NCBI RefSeq assembly: GCF_026914265.1
Contig: NC_069128.1
Coordinates: 28,649,960-28,713,959 of the forward strand
Reading direction: 5' to 3'
Length of the DNA stretch: 64,000 bases
DNA from: Mya arenaria
Lineage: Eukaryota; Mollusca; Bivalvia; Myida; Myidae
Shown: positions 12,576 through 23,400 of the stretch, in pieces
Layout: every line of letters starts with the position of its first letter
Numbering within the stretch: the first letter of the stretch is position 1
Position numbers and translations under genes: made by a program
The notes under the pieces: model-generated
The model's database searches: none
What the model saw: the letters and a program-made list of their open reading frames with translations, nothing else
What the model was told of the DNA's origin: nothing

Positions 12576-14474
12576 CCTTCTTACTTGGTGAATTATTAAT
12601 ATAAACGTGAAGTGTTTAAAATAAAGTATTGTCGGCTCTGTTCTGTTCTGATCCTTGCCTCTCAAAACAATATCAGAGTTACGTTTTGGATAATGGGCTT
12701 GTCTTGCATTTGTAAGCATTATATCCCGATCTTTTCAAGTGGATGGGGTATGGTCAGATTGGGCCGATTGGTCAAACTGTGACGTCACATGTGGCAATGG
12801 GACTCGTTCACGAACACGATCATGTTCTAACCCCGCCCCTGAAAACGGAGGCCTTGAATGTGAAGGAGAAAGAAGTGGTCATTTGCTTTGCAAACTTGAT
12901 CAATGCCCAGGTATTTTCGTTAAGTCACCTTTGTCTTGCATTTGTTAAAGATGAAACATTATGATCGTTAAGCTGTCCAAATACCCCATGACATGAGATT
13001 ATCAACACTAACATTTAAAGCCAATAACAAACAAATTTCCTCTACAGTGATGTTCACTGCCAGTAGACAAGACACAGAACATCATTTCTACATTCGTGTA
13101 AACATGTATCCATTAAGGGTCCGTCCTGGCAATTATGTCTCCCCCATTAATGGGGAGACATATTGTTTTTTTTACATGTTGTTTTTACTTTTCGTTGCAA
13201 AATGATTTAGTCCATGGCGAATGGTCACAATGGAGCTCGTGGGGCACCTGCTCAGTTTCCTGTGGTATTGGAATGGAGCGGAGAGATCGATCTTGTACAA
13301 ATCCTATCCCGGAAGGATTTGGAAACCACTGCTTTGGAGATGCTCATGAAAACAGGATGTGCGTGCCAAGAGCGTGTTGAGGTAATATTCAGTTTTAAAT
13401 AAAGATAATTCCGTTACCAGTTTTCATCTCAAATAAAGAGCTTTCGAACAATTGCAATTAGTAACATTGTCATCACCTATACATACATGTCAAATTGTAC
13501 AAAAATACGCTTTTTGACGAGAAAATTGTGTAACACCTGCACTTTTGCTTATTTATTATTGCTTATTTATTATTGTGTGTTAAAACAGAAAAATCGTTCG
13601 AAACGCAATGTAATTAATACACATGTATGATTATTAAATTTTAAGTTGTTGCTTTTTTATTTTGAAACATAACTAATAATTAATAGCTAAATATTTATAA
13701 AGATGGAGCATGGTCTCCTTGGCAGCCATGGGGCGATTGCTCCGTCACCTGTGGAACAGGACTTAGACGTCGTCATAGGACCTGCGACAATCCGCGACCT
13801 ACTATGCTTGGAAGAGACTGTGCTGGAACATATATAGATACTGATGTTTGCATTACTAGCCAATGTGAGTTTGCACATCTTATACGTCTAAAGTATATGG
13901 TAACGTGTGTGATTACAGCCATTGTGGAACGCCTAACGCATGAATTACAACAACTCTTATTTTATCATTTATCTATCAATATATTGCCATGATGAGTTAT
14001 CTGCATGTATACCTTTTACTGGACTATTTTATGCTTGATAAATCATAGTTATGAAATTCTTCTTTTTGCTTTCCTACAGGTAACGGTATTGCATTCCATG
14101 CTTACGGCCACTTAAGCCGTAGCTCAACAGAATTGGTTTTCCCGCATTTGATATTAAACGAAGGCAATGCCTACAACAATCAAACGGGCAAGTTTGTCTC
14201 TCCAAAGGCTGGGCTTTATTTATTCACAACACAAATGTGTACTACTGAGGGTCATGAAGTTTTTTTTCGAATAATGAAACTTAACACCACACTGACTGCA
14301 TCAAACCACTTCGACAATGTCCATTGGTCCTGTTCCTCGTCTAGTGTGGTTGCCTCGTTACACACCGGAGATGTTGTATGGGTGTTTTTATACGGCGGCG
14401 TCACACAGTATCTTATTGATAACGAACCTTCATGGAGGTGCCACTTTTCTGGAGCACTTTTAAACAGTTCCTAA
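7742..14474 (+). CDS. secreted multidomain protein: Ly6/uPAR-like, ShKT, 3x TSP type-1, C1q
   Basis: Eight exons join in one frame: 7742-7814, 8227-8306, 9501-9633, 10433-10555, 12740-12910, 13211-13381, 13703-13864, 14080-14474. The 435-codon product (counting one TGA as a codon) has a signal peptide (1-24), a ten-cysteine Ly6/uPAR-like domain (25-95), ShKT (96-136), three thrombospondin repeats (about 137-304) and a C-terminal C1q domain ending at the stop. Nearly all introns are phase 1, which fits domain shuffling. C1q proteins in molluscs are secreted, often immune-related lectin-like molecules; the ligand here is unknown. Codon 250 is TGA, at the very end of the TSP2 exon, so this copy may be broken, alternatively spliced or misassembled. 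Joined exon phases, not similarity searches, support the model. Confidence 0.72.
8227..8306 (+). CDS. exon 2: first half of Ly6/uPAR-like domain
   Basis: After an ACACAG acceptor the frame reads [16 protein letters not shown] and then SCGENQ. The LECYxC start is typical of three-finger domains. The donor CAG|GTCCAG is weak. Confidence 0.6.
8862..9150. repeat. dispersed repeat family A, copy 1
   Basis: Shares long stretches with 11834-12106, including AAGCTCAGTAG at the left, ACAGCACAAAACTCCACA in the middle, and AAATGTAAATTTACTGGG then GTTTAAACCAGTTT near the right. No coding frame. Both copies lie in introns of the C1q gene, same orientation. Confidence 0.8.
9501..9633 (+). CDS. exon 3: second half of Ly6/uPAR-like domain
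   Basis: A TTATTTAG acceptor opens the frame and it ends with [15 protein letters not shown]. The CCS-D-CN-LC ending is diagnostic of the Ly6/uPAR fold. The donor C|GTATGT is phase 1. Confidence 0.65.
10433..10555 (+). CDS. exon 4: ShKT domain
   Basis: TTGCAG acceptor; the frame reads [10 protein letters not shown], then FNVC, then [10 protein letters not shown]. Six cysteines in ShK-toxin-like (ShKT) spacing with the closing CPxxCxxC. ShKT domains are common in animal secreted proteins and this one is not evidence of a toxin. Phase 1 on both sides. Confidence 0.75.
11651..11783. repeat. inverted repeat, about 62-bp arms
   Basis: GTTTATTTCAGT at the left arm start is matched by ACTGAAATAAAC at the right end. 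The arms (11651-11712 and about 11722-11783) pair through ATCGTATTTTATT and TCATAGAAAAAC with few mismatches. MITE-like and transcribed as part of intron 4, so it would fold as a hairpin. Confidence 0.75.
11834..12106. repeat. dispersed repeat family A, copy 2
   Basis: Second copy of the repeat at 8862-9150, about 80 percent alike by eye, beginning AAGCTCAGTAGCC and ending with CTCAACAATCC. Family unknown. Confidence 0.8.
12528..12572. repeat. (GA)n microsatellite
   Basis: Uninterrupted GA dinucleotides over about 45 bp, 170 bp before the first thrombospondin exon. Confidence 0.95.
12740..12910 (+). CDS. exon 5: thrombospondin type-1 repeat 1
   Basis: [19 protein letters not shown], then RSRTRSC and six cysteines in all; the W-x2-W-x2-W ladder and CSVTCG-like core are typical. 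The exon is exactly 171 nt and ends with codon CCA plus one base before GTATTT. Confidence 0.85.
13136..13162. repeat. short palindrome in intron 5
   Basis: ATGTCTCCCCC followed by ATTAAT and GGGGAGACAT, a near-perfect palindrome 49 bp upstream of the TSP2 exon. It resembles the end of a dispersed element. Confidence 0.5.
13211..13381 (+). CDS. exon 6: thrombospondin type-1 repeat 2, ending with an in-frame TGA
   Basis: [17 protein letters not shown], then RRDRSC and CVPRAC. Exactly 171 nt like exon 5 and in the same phase, but the codon corresponding to the last CCA of exon 5 is TGA (13378-13380), directly before the donor G|GTAATA. Read literally, the product would stop after 249 residues, losing TSP3 and C1q. 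Confidence 0.8.
13703..13864 (+). CDS. exon 7: thrombospondin type-1 repeat 3
   Basis: [17 protein letters not shown], then RRRHRTC and DVCITSQ. The last cysteine codon is split by the intron (T|GTGAGT) and completed by GT of the C1q exon. Confidence 0.85.
14080..14474 (+). CDS. exon 8: C1q domain and stop
   Basis: CCTACAG acceptor, then a single C1q domain of about 130 residues: [42 protein letters not shown] and a final FSGALL. These are the hallmark strands of the C1q jelly roll. Two possible AATAAA polyadenylation signals follow at 14526 and 14581. Confidence 0.88.
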
Positions 14475-17229
14475 ACAAACATTTTATGTATAGTGGTGCT
14501 CATTTCGTTCTTTTTAATTTGCTAAAATAAACAAGATCAGATCGCCTGACTATGTAGTTTGAAAGTATGCATGTCTCGTAAATAAACATTTTCTAAAATT
14601 AAGCGTTTTTAGCGTTATAAGTGGCAAATCTAAGTTTGTTTAAATGTATGCCAACGTTAAATTACTGTGACGTTGTTTGGTAGATTTGATCCTTATGTCT
14701 CCAAACAAGCTCATTAACATTGGTATTTGTATATACCTGTAGGGTACATTGTATGATAGGAACAACTTAAATTATGTGAAATATTGTGTTTCATCTGTAG
14801 ACAACATACCATAATATATGATATAATATCATAATAAGAACAGGAAGCTACGTCTAGTACGAACGCTGTGTAAATTTTCCACAGGCATTGGGGTGCGGGT
14901 ACTAAATACCTTTTTAGACACAAAAATACTTAAATTGACAAACTGGATAAAAAAAGTATGTTTTGTCATTTATGAAAAAAAATGTTATATGGAGTGCTAT
15001 TACTAGAACCCGGGCCCGTCGTACACCGTAAAGTACACTTTTAGAAAAGCCCATTCCAACTGCGTTAAACTGTAAGTTTTCGTTCCAAACATATATGGTT
15101 ATGTGTATTCATTGTACAACAGAGAAGCTGAATCATTGTAATTTATGTAGTTTTATCCATTCTATACACGTTTTTTTTCGTGTACGGCAGATGAACGACA
15201 GACAGAAATCAGTTGGAAAGCATTTCTTAAAAAAACTAAACTAAGAGTTATTGTAAAAAAAATATCACATTTATTTCATACCAATACGTGAAACATCTAA
15301 AAATATTACTTAAAGCAGTTATAAACGTCAACAGAACAAGTTAACGGCACGGTGAATGGTGCTCCAGATTATATAACTAGTAATAATGAAGAGGCAGTGC
15401 ACGGATTATACTTTTTAATTAAGGTACTGCATGGGGCATTTGGCAAGATGATTCTGTACTTGCTCATGTGGTTTTCATAGTTTATATAACAAAGGACTGA
15501 ATTTTCTAGGATATGTCATATTAAACTAAATGCTGAGTCTGAGCCAGTTCGGTTTTGTAATGGGCATTGTCCAAGGGCCAGAGCTGACATTCAATTAAAC
15601 TTGACACAAATACTGTTTAGTTTAGTTTATTATGTTTTTCCAAATGTGAAGAGAAGTATAGCTGATACACATGTACAAATATATACAATACAAATAATAG
15701 ACATAAAAGAGTAACAACAAAAATAAATAAACAAACGGTATGGACACACATATAGCAGAAAGTTATTTACAATATACACAAACAATACATTGGCTCTGAC
15801 ATTTGACAGGAACAGACGTTTATCGTCTGTTTAAATGTAAATCTGTTTACCATTGTTTTGTGGTAACAATGGCATATATTGTCAAATTATATTTCTTGCA
15901 AAATTCGACACAACAATAAAGCACTGGATTCGACATTCATCAGTTATGTCGAGATCGGTAAATCCTCTTAACATCTCTGATGGTTCAGATTAAATAAAAT
16001 CAAGCGTCTAAATTGTTCTTCACCTACATGTAAGAAGTTAAGACCATAGCCGGCATCGTTCATTTACAAAATATGGACAAAAGAACGCCTTATACGGAAC
16101 AATTTCATTTGCTACTGCATCACAGTTATGCATGCAATGTTATGTCAAGTTTCAATAAAAGACAGATACGTATCTCCGAAAGTGCTTCACCTTGACTATG
16201 AATGCAAACGGTTTTTGTTCAACATTTGAGGTTAGTAATAAGAGTGTATGGTTAACATGTCGTGGAACAAGGTCAGGCGTATAGCCCATGGCTTGGCTAT
16301 ATTTGTTGGAACCAAATGATAAAAAATGCGCTTATACGAAAGTAATTGACTTACACATATTGTTAAGTATAGTGATGATTGCAGTCAAATGATATGCCTC
16401 CTCCAACGCTCCTATTTGGAAACCGGCAACACCGTCGGACTATGCTCTCAAAAAGCAATCATGTCAAATGCATTAAATCATGATTTGTAAATTTGATGGA
16501 AAATGGCGAACTGATTTCTTATAAGTATGTGTTCCCCTTCATAATGGATCCAGGTGTGGTTTTCGAACCATTAAAGCCTGGATTTTTTGTTTGGATTATT
16601 AATACTGAACGATTAGGAAATTTAAAGTTTTTTTGGGTGATTGGGCTCGTCCAAACCAATTCAAAGTTGACTGATACATGTACTTTATTTTAGGCAAAAG
16701 TTAGGATTTTTCTTTCGTACGTTACATGGGAAAGGTCTTTTAAAGTTTAGTTTGTCTTTGACATATTTTTTTTTGAGATTCTACCTCATGTTATGATAGT
16801 TGATCACTGTAAATCTTTTAGCATTCACCAGTCATTTAATATTTTTGCGTACTCAGCTATTAACACGGTTACAATCTTGTTATCAGTAATTTATATTTTG
16901 CATAAATGCATTATTTAGTAAAAAATTAAGGGTGTATTACTAGAAATTTATGTTTGTTATAAATGTGTTTGTATCGATTACAAATACGAGTGTCACTTCA
17001 ACAAAAAATGTTAGAATTTCTGAAGTACTGAGTTAACTTGCAAAATTGATTTACATGTATTCATGTATTGTTTCTATTTGTATTACTATTATCATTAGTA
17101 TACGTATAACTGAATTTAATATCGAAAAATCATAACCAAAAAAAAACAAACAATGTGTTTGTTATTCGTGACATTAATTTTTAGTACATGCGTATATTTT
17201 ATGTGTTTTTTTTTTATCTTTGCCTTTAT
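14475..17229. other. intergenic between the C1q gene and CWC22
   Basis: AT-rich; after the polyadenylation signals I see no convincing coding region, RNA gene or complete transposon. Confidence 0.4.
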
Positions 17230-17474
17230 CCCCGCGGTCATTCACACCTTCACGATTACGCCCGATACCTACTATAAAATTTTGAAAACAGAGACCGGAT
17301 GAGACCGGGACCGGATGAGACCGGGACCGGGAAATAGTATCGCCCAGATGTTAGTACGACCGTATTGACTGATTCCTGGTTTAACAGTTAATCAATCACA
17401 CCGTTCGTCGCCATTTTATAAAACGAATATCGGAGAAGTGTAAATTTTCACGCGAATATTCGATTGAACAAGCC
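17230..17474 (+). promoter_or_regulatory. probable promoter and 5' UTR of the CWC22 gene
   Basis: The stretch before the ATG at 17475 is locally richer in CpG than its surroundings. It has a tandem GAGACCGGATGAGACCGGGA motif at 17290-17335 and CGCCATTTTAT near 17410, which fits a YY1/Pho-type GCCAT initiator-region site. No TATA box was identified, and the transcription start is not fixed. Confidence 0.4.
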
Positions 17475-17482
17475 ATGCCGAG
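17475..17482 (+). CDS. CWC22: exon 1: start codon exon (8 coding nt)
   Basis: ATGCCGAG|GTATGT; phase 2 fits exon 2 exactly, giving Met-Pro-Arg-Arg-Arg-His. G at -3 of the ATG. Chosen over in-frame ATGs at 23717 because those lie inside the pyrimidine-rich stretch before the exon 2 acceptor. Intron 1 is then 6.27 kb. Confidence 0.65.
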
Positions 17483-20400
17483 GTATGTATGTCAGAAAAA
17501 AACCTTTGCTGTATAACGTACTTTTAAGGTCACACTAATTATCTTGATAATTGGTGATTTCGTGGTTAAATCTGACATGCGCTGTACATTCGTATGGCTT
17601 TGGTTTATAGCATGGTTGAACCATAGTCCACCTAAATGGTCGTCAACGAGTCTTTTGACGATTTTTATTTTACTAAGGCAGACTCGTGACGTCCACCTAG
17701 CTACAATAATGAGCGATCAGGGATACTTTTTTATTATTTTAACATTTCATGTGTATCCCTGTAACGCTACAACTCTCTACTATTTAACACTGGACGAAAC
17801 AATATATAGTAATATTATGCATCGATGTTGATTAATAATGATATAATTGTTACAAATGTACCTAACAGTGATTTTAACTGGGTTGGATTTGTCGTTAGAG
17901 TCGTTATTTTCACATAAATATACTCTGGGTCACGAAATGAGCGTAGCAGTCCACCATTTTTATACATGTTGATTTTTATCGAATAAATTTGTACCCATCC
18001 GTCAATGATGGTTAACCCTGTGCGCAGTCACAGTTATCCTCCCTTTTCTATGTATTGTGCAGAGCAACGCAACAGTGTTCAAAAATGGTGATACCTAATC
18101 ATCATCATCATCATCATCATCACGAACATCATCATCATCAACTTCTCCCAACTTGACCCATCAAACACTTTAGCGTTCAGCGCATTGAAATGGTTACATT
18201 TTAATAGTGTTATTTAACCGAGCCTATTAACGACCAAAATATTCGAAATCCTCTACCCCGTTTCATACATGTACACAACCTGTCAGATTTGTCCTAGATT
18301 TACAGATTAATGGATACAATCGATGCATGTAAGTGCATTATGGTATCTGAACATGTTTTTTTTTGGCATTATGACATAAATAAATGTGTGTTTGATAGTA
18401 GGCAATTATATTTTCGTAGAAATTTGAATTTATGACAAAGATAATTTAAAAATTGTGGCCGCGAGGATCCTCTGCGCAAGGCCCGTTTGCTACTTTTTGC
18501 TGGGATGGTGGACGTCACCAGTCTGCCATAGTCTAAAAATTGTCAAAAGACTGGTTGACGGCCATTTAGGTGGACTAGACGTCCACCATCCCAGCAAAAA
18601 GTAGCGAACGGTCTTTGCGCAGGGAATCCTCTCGTCCACAATTTTGAAATTATCTGTTATAAATTCAGATTTCTATGAAAATAGTATTGCCGACTATTAA
18701 ACACATATTTATTTATGTTATCATGCCAAAAAACATTTTCAAATATCATAAAACACTTACATGTGTTGATTGTTTATCAAGTATCCCATTATCAAAAATG
18801 TATTTTTGTACAATTGGAATTTTTCTTAATATTAGTTTTCGGCGATAGCTGTTTAACCTCGGTGTTGATCTAGATGTTCGACACATGACTTAGATTGCAG
18901 ACCAATAACATATTGTATGAATAATGTTGAAGAAATAAAGGAAATGGAAAGTTACAAACTGTCCAAAGTTTAGATTGCAAGCCCATCGGAGTCACTTATA
19001 GGATGAAATTTTGAATCAAATTTTCTAGATACTTACATGTACTTCCCACTGCTTTCCTTTTAAAATAACTGTTTTCTGTTAAAACACATCAAATGTAATG
19101 TTTAAGTGCAAAATATTAAATTATTTTTAAAACATATATATGTTTTCAGTTATTTATTGTTCTAAGAAACTTATAAACCCCTTGTTTAAAACTCAATCAT
19201 TATCTCCAGTTATGTGACATAGTCATCGATCTGGGAGTATTGGTCAATTGTTATAGAAAACAAGCGATGGAGCCTTTTTTCCCCTGAAATTCCCCAATAA
19301 AAAACTTTTTAAAAGCAATATATTATTTTAAAATCTTAAACAAAATCGCATAATTTTAATTTCACTGTGTTCTTATTTGTAAACATAGTGAAGATGTATG
19401 ACGATTCTCAATACAACCAGAGAGGGGTATCCATACATGTGATAACGTCCCGGACGTCCGGGATTGTCCCGGAAATCGTATCTCTGGCACGGAGTCACGG
19501 AGAGTGCATGTTTGTCCCGGAAAGTCATAAAAAAAAAACGAAAAAAAATAATCTCGGAATCGGAATCGATTATCTTAATTTTACCAATGTAAGTCAGCTA
19601 TTTTGCCTGTCCAGGACACTGGTCGTAAAACACAGGACATGTTGACACTAATCCGTTAATTGGTACGTGTGTCGTCGAGGTCATCATCAATCACCCGATA
19701 ATTGATCTATCGGCCTATTGTTGTGCTTAACGAGTGGTGGAGGGTTCTTGTTTACAAATTCATTGTTTTCATATGGAATTGTTTGGTCTTATGAATGATA
19801 GCTTTTAATTGATGAATTGATATTTTGCACACATTTTACCGACAAACGAGCATGAAGGTAAGTTCAAAGAAAGTGACAAAATGAGTAAAAAAAAAATTAA
19901 AACACGGAAAACATCCCATTCCCAGTCTGCGAAATAACTTTTCATATGAACTTGCCCTTTCGGGCATCTCCCTGGCAATTTTAACTTGCCCGGACCAATT
20001 TTCACTTGCCCGAATAAATTTTTATGTCGACATCTGTGTTGGCATTATCTTTGGGTACAGGATGTTTCTTTCCTGGTTTAGCACCAGGAACATATCTCAA
20101 AAATGACATTTTCTGATTTATGACCTTCGTCTTTGAAACGCTTGCATCAGACTGGTTTAAATCAAGCGTCCAATCGGCTTTCAATTTTATACGCATAATT
20201 ATAAGCGTCTATTGATTCGGACTGCGGAGTAAGTGTACCAGTTGATACAGACCGCGTAAAACGTCATCAAATTTAGCGACTTTTACAAAGTCGAGTAATA
20301 CGTCATCAAATTTAGCGTATTTACTTTGTTTGTTGATTTTCGGATAAACGATTTCGTTCTCTTTTTTCACTTGCCCGATCGGGCAAGCAAATACGATTTT

Positions 20401-23400
20401 TTACTTGCCCGGGGGGATTTTTACTTGCCCCGGGCATCGGGCACATGGGTTATTTCGCAGACTGCATTCCTTTCAAATTTCAAAGTCGATACGTCGTTAT
20501 ACTTTAAACAACTTACGCGTCGATAAGGATTTTAGTGTTTTTAACTTTTTTTCGAACTATCGTGTGTATTTTTAGGCCGAAATAAAACTGACGATATGGG
20601 GTTTACAGGTGGTTATATAGAGTGCTTTAATCACGTGACCATGGTAAGTCACGGGATCGCTTTATACAGCCGACTGTTGACATGTCTCTATCAAAATTAT
20701 ATGCATCTCCAAACGGAAAAAAGCTCATCGACTGGAAAATCTTCTTTATCGTCTGGAAAATATTGTGTCATAAATTGCAATCGTTTTAAATGTGATAAAA
20801 AAATAAATATGTTCTCAAAAGCGCGGGAAAACAGGTGCCCGTATAGTTGTTTATTTCCTGTTTTGATGAAACCGAAAGTAGACTGCATAATTTATCCTCC
20901 TGGTTAGCACTTCATTTAAAACCTGGGAAAATATCTGGTGGTTTTATTTTTTCAAGAAAATGCAGAAAAAAACAACCATGTCAAGTAAAAAATATGTCTT
21001 GGCAGTCAAAATAGGTACATTTTCCCGACGTTAAAAACGACTAAAATAGCCCCAGATATGCTCTAGAATGCACCACAGACGTTCCCCATTTAAAAAAAAT
21101 TCCAGGGGGGCATACCCCGGACCCCCCTGGTGTGCTTTGACATTACGACGAGTGTCCCGGAATCGACCCAAGAAATTATCACATGTATGGGTATCTGATT
21201 TTCATTACTCTGCATAACTTGTTGACTCGCTCTGGGATTTACCTTACCTACATAAAACTTTAGGAAAACCCTTATCGACCAGTTCGGTACAGAAATGGTT
21301 GCCTGTTCAATTATGAAACATTAGTATCTACATTTAAACAGAAGAAGAGAAAAAAGAAACATCACTTCTGCTGAACCCAAAACTCCTCAAAATTAACTAT
21401 TAAGTTTATAAATTAGCTATTGTTGATCCTAAAAATATAATTTTTGACACTCTAGAGACAACAACAACAAGACATGTAAACTCTACCGGCTGTAGGTAAA
21501 ATCTACCACGTTTGAGACCCCCCACCCCTCTATCGCTCACCCTATGAAAACTACTGCTCTTGAAAACATTAATCTAAACAAGTTTGGGCAAAAAATTTCA
21601 TTTGAAAATTCTCAAAATTCTATCAAACCCCATAATCTGTCACTTGAAGGAAATGGTGCTGTAAACAACCTGTCAAATAACTGGACACCGCGACTGAGAT
21701 CGTTGCTAATTTACGGCACTCAAGACCATGGGCATACTACTCTTCAGCATTATTTGTTAATTGGCATCCAACTTATAAATATTCTTTGTTAATCTTAAAA
21801 ACATATATTTTAATACTTTGATCAAAACATTATCAGGGTTTCCGCCAGGAATTTCATAAGGCATGTCGGAAGGGGAGCGTTTGGGATGGGTGTCCCCTCC
21901 CGACGTCGATTTTTTTTTAATTTTCGTATCCAAAATGGTGCAATTTCCTGCATTTTAAACAAGTTTACAGTTATGTTCCTATGATTTAGAATTACCAACT
22001 CAAGTCCGATTAACATTAAAAATATTTGTGAAAAAGTTTAATGGTTTCTCTTCATTAATTATTGATATTTCTCAAGTTTTCCGACAATACAATATCGACG
22101 ATATCGATCGACTCATGTTTCGTTTAGTGCGGGTATTATTTATATTGACACCGTTGACATCACAGCAAAACGTGTAAAGCACGCTGCATGCTGGAACACA
22201 AAAGAGCCCGGAGCAAAGCGACTGCTCGTGGGTGTATTCGTATTTAAAGCTGCTACAGCTAATATTTTTAAAGCCGGGTCGGCTAAATAATAACTTAAAG
22301 GGAATGTAATATGCATTTTCAGATTTATTTATCTTTTTTCTAAATAAATTAAAAGAACAATAAAATAATCAAAGTTTAATAATAAGCAACACAAAATATA
22401 ACGTTACACTTTTAAACTAAAGACGGGAACGCGACTCAATTACATACGACGACATAGCATAACCCTTGTTTATAATAACACAGATATCTTCACACGGTTC
22501 TCAATAATAATGTAATAATTGGTTAACACGGACTCGGGATTAAGAAACAAAAAACGACACATGATTTATGTTACCGAACTCAAATAAGACATATTGTTTA
22601 CTTTGCGTTCATAGATGAGTATAGTGATGAAGGTCGCAATTACGGCAGTGGTGTTTTTCACACATTCCCATTTTGATAAAGAATAAGAGGAGTTTGGTTA
22701 ATTGCACTGTTGAACCTCACCGACACGCCTTCATGCTGTCGTCGATCCTGAATGGCTGATACAAATGCCGTATTAGTCCCGACACGCCTTCTGGCTGTCA
22801 GTCAACCGTTGCAACCGTTGCAATCGCAACAAAATTGTGTATTGTCAGAACTGATGATTGTTTTGATAAGGGTTGTCGCTAAGCGGATTAAAGCATGTCG
22901 GCATAATTAACGCATGTCGGTAATTAGCATTGCCAGCGGAAGGCACGTCGCGCCCGACAAGCCATAAAGGGCTGGCGGAAACCCTGATTATTGCATAGAA
23001 ATAACATTTCCAAAGTTTTATTTATCTTCAATCAATGTATACAATTTTACGACATTTTGGCGCGAAAATTTACATACACAATTTTGCAGTCGTTTGCTCT
23101 ATACCTGTATGGCAGTCTGATTGAATTATCAGCAGCTCTACATAATATTCCTTCTGTTTCACAATCAAAAACACCAACATTTGACAAGACCCTGAACCAT
23201 GACATATTTTATGTGTATTTTCCAAAATCTAGAAATAGTCACAACCATCAAGTTTTTATTTACATTGTATCCATCATTGTTTTTGACTGAAAATGGAAGG
23301 GATTTAAAAATTCTACCGCTTTTGAACCCAATGGTAATGGAGACCCAAATCGGCCTCTCTGACATTGCCAGAGGTTCACTTGTCTGCAACAACATAACCT

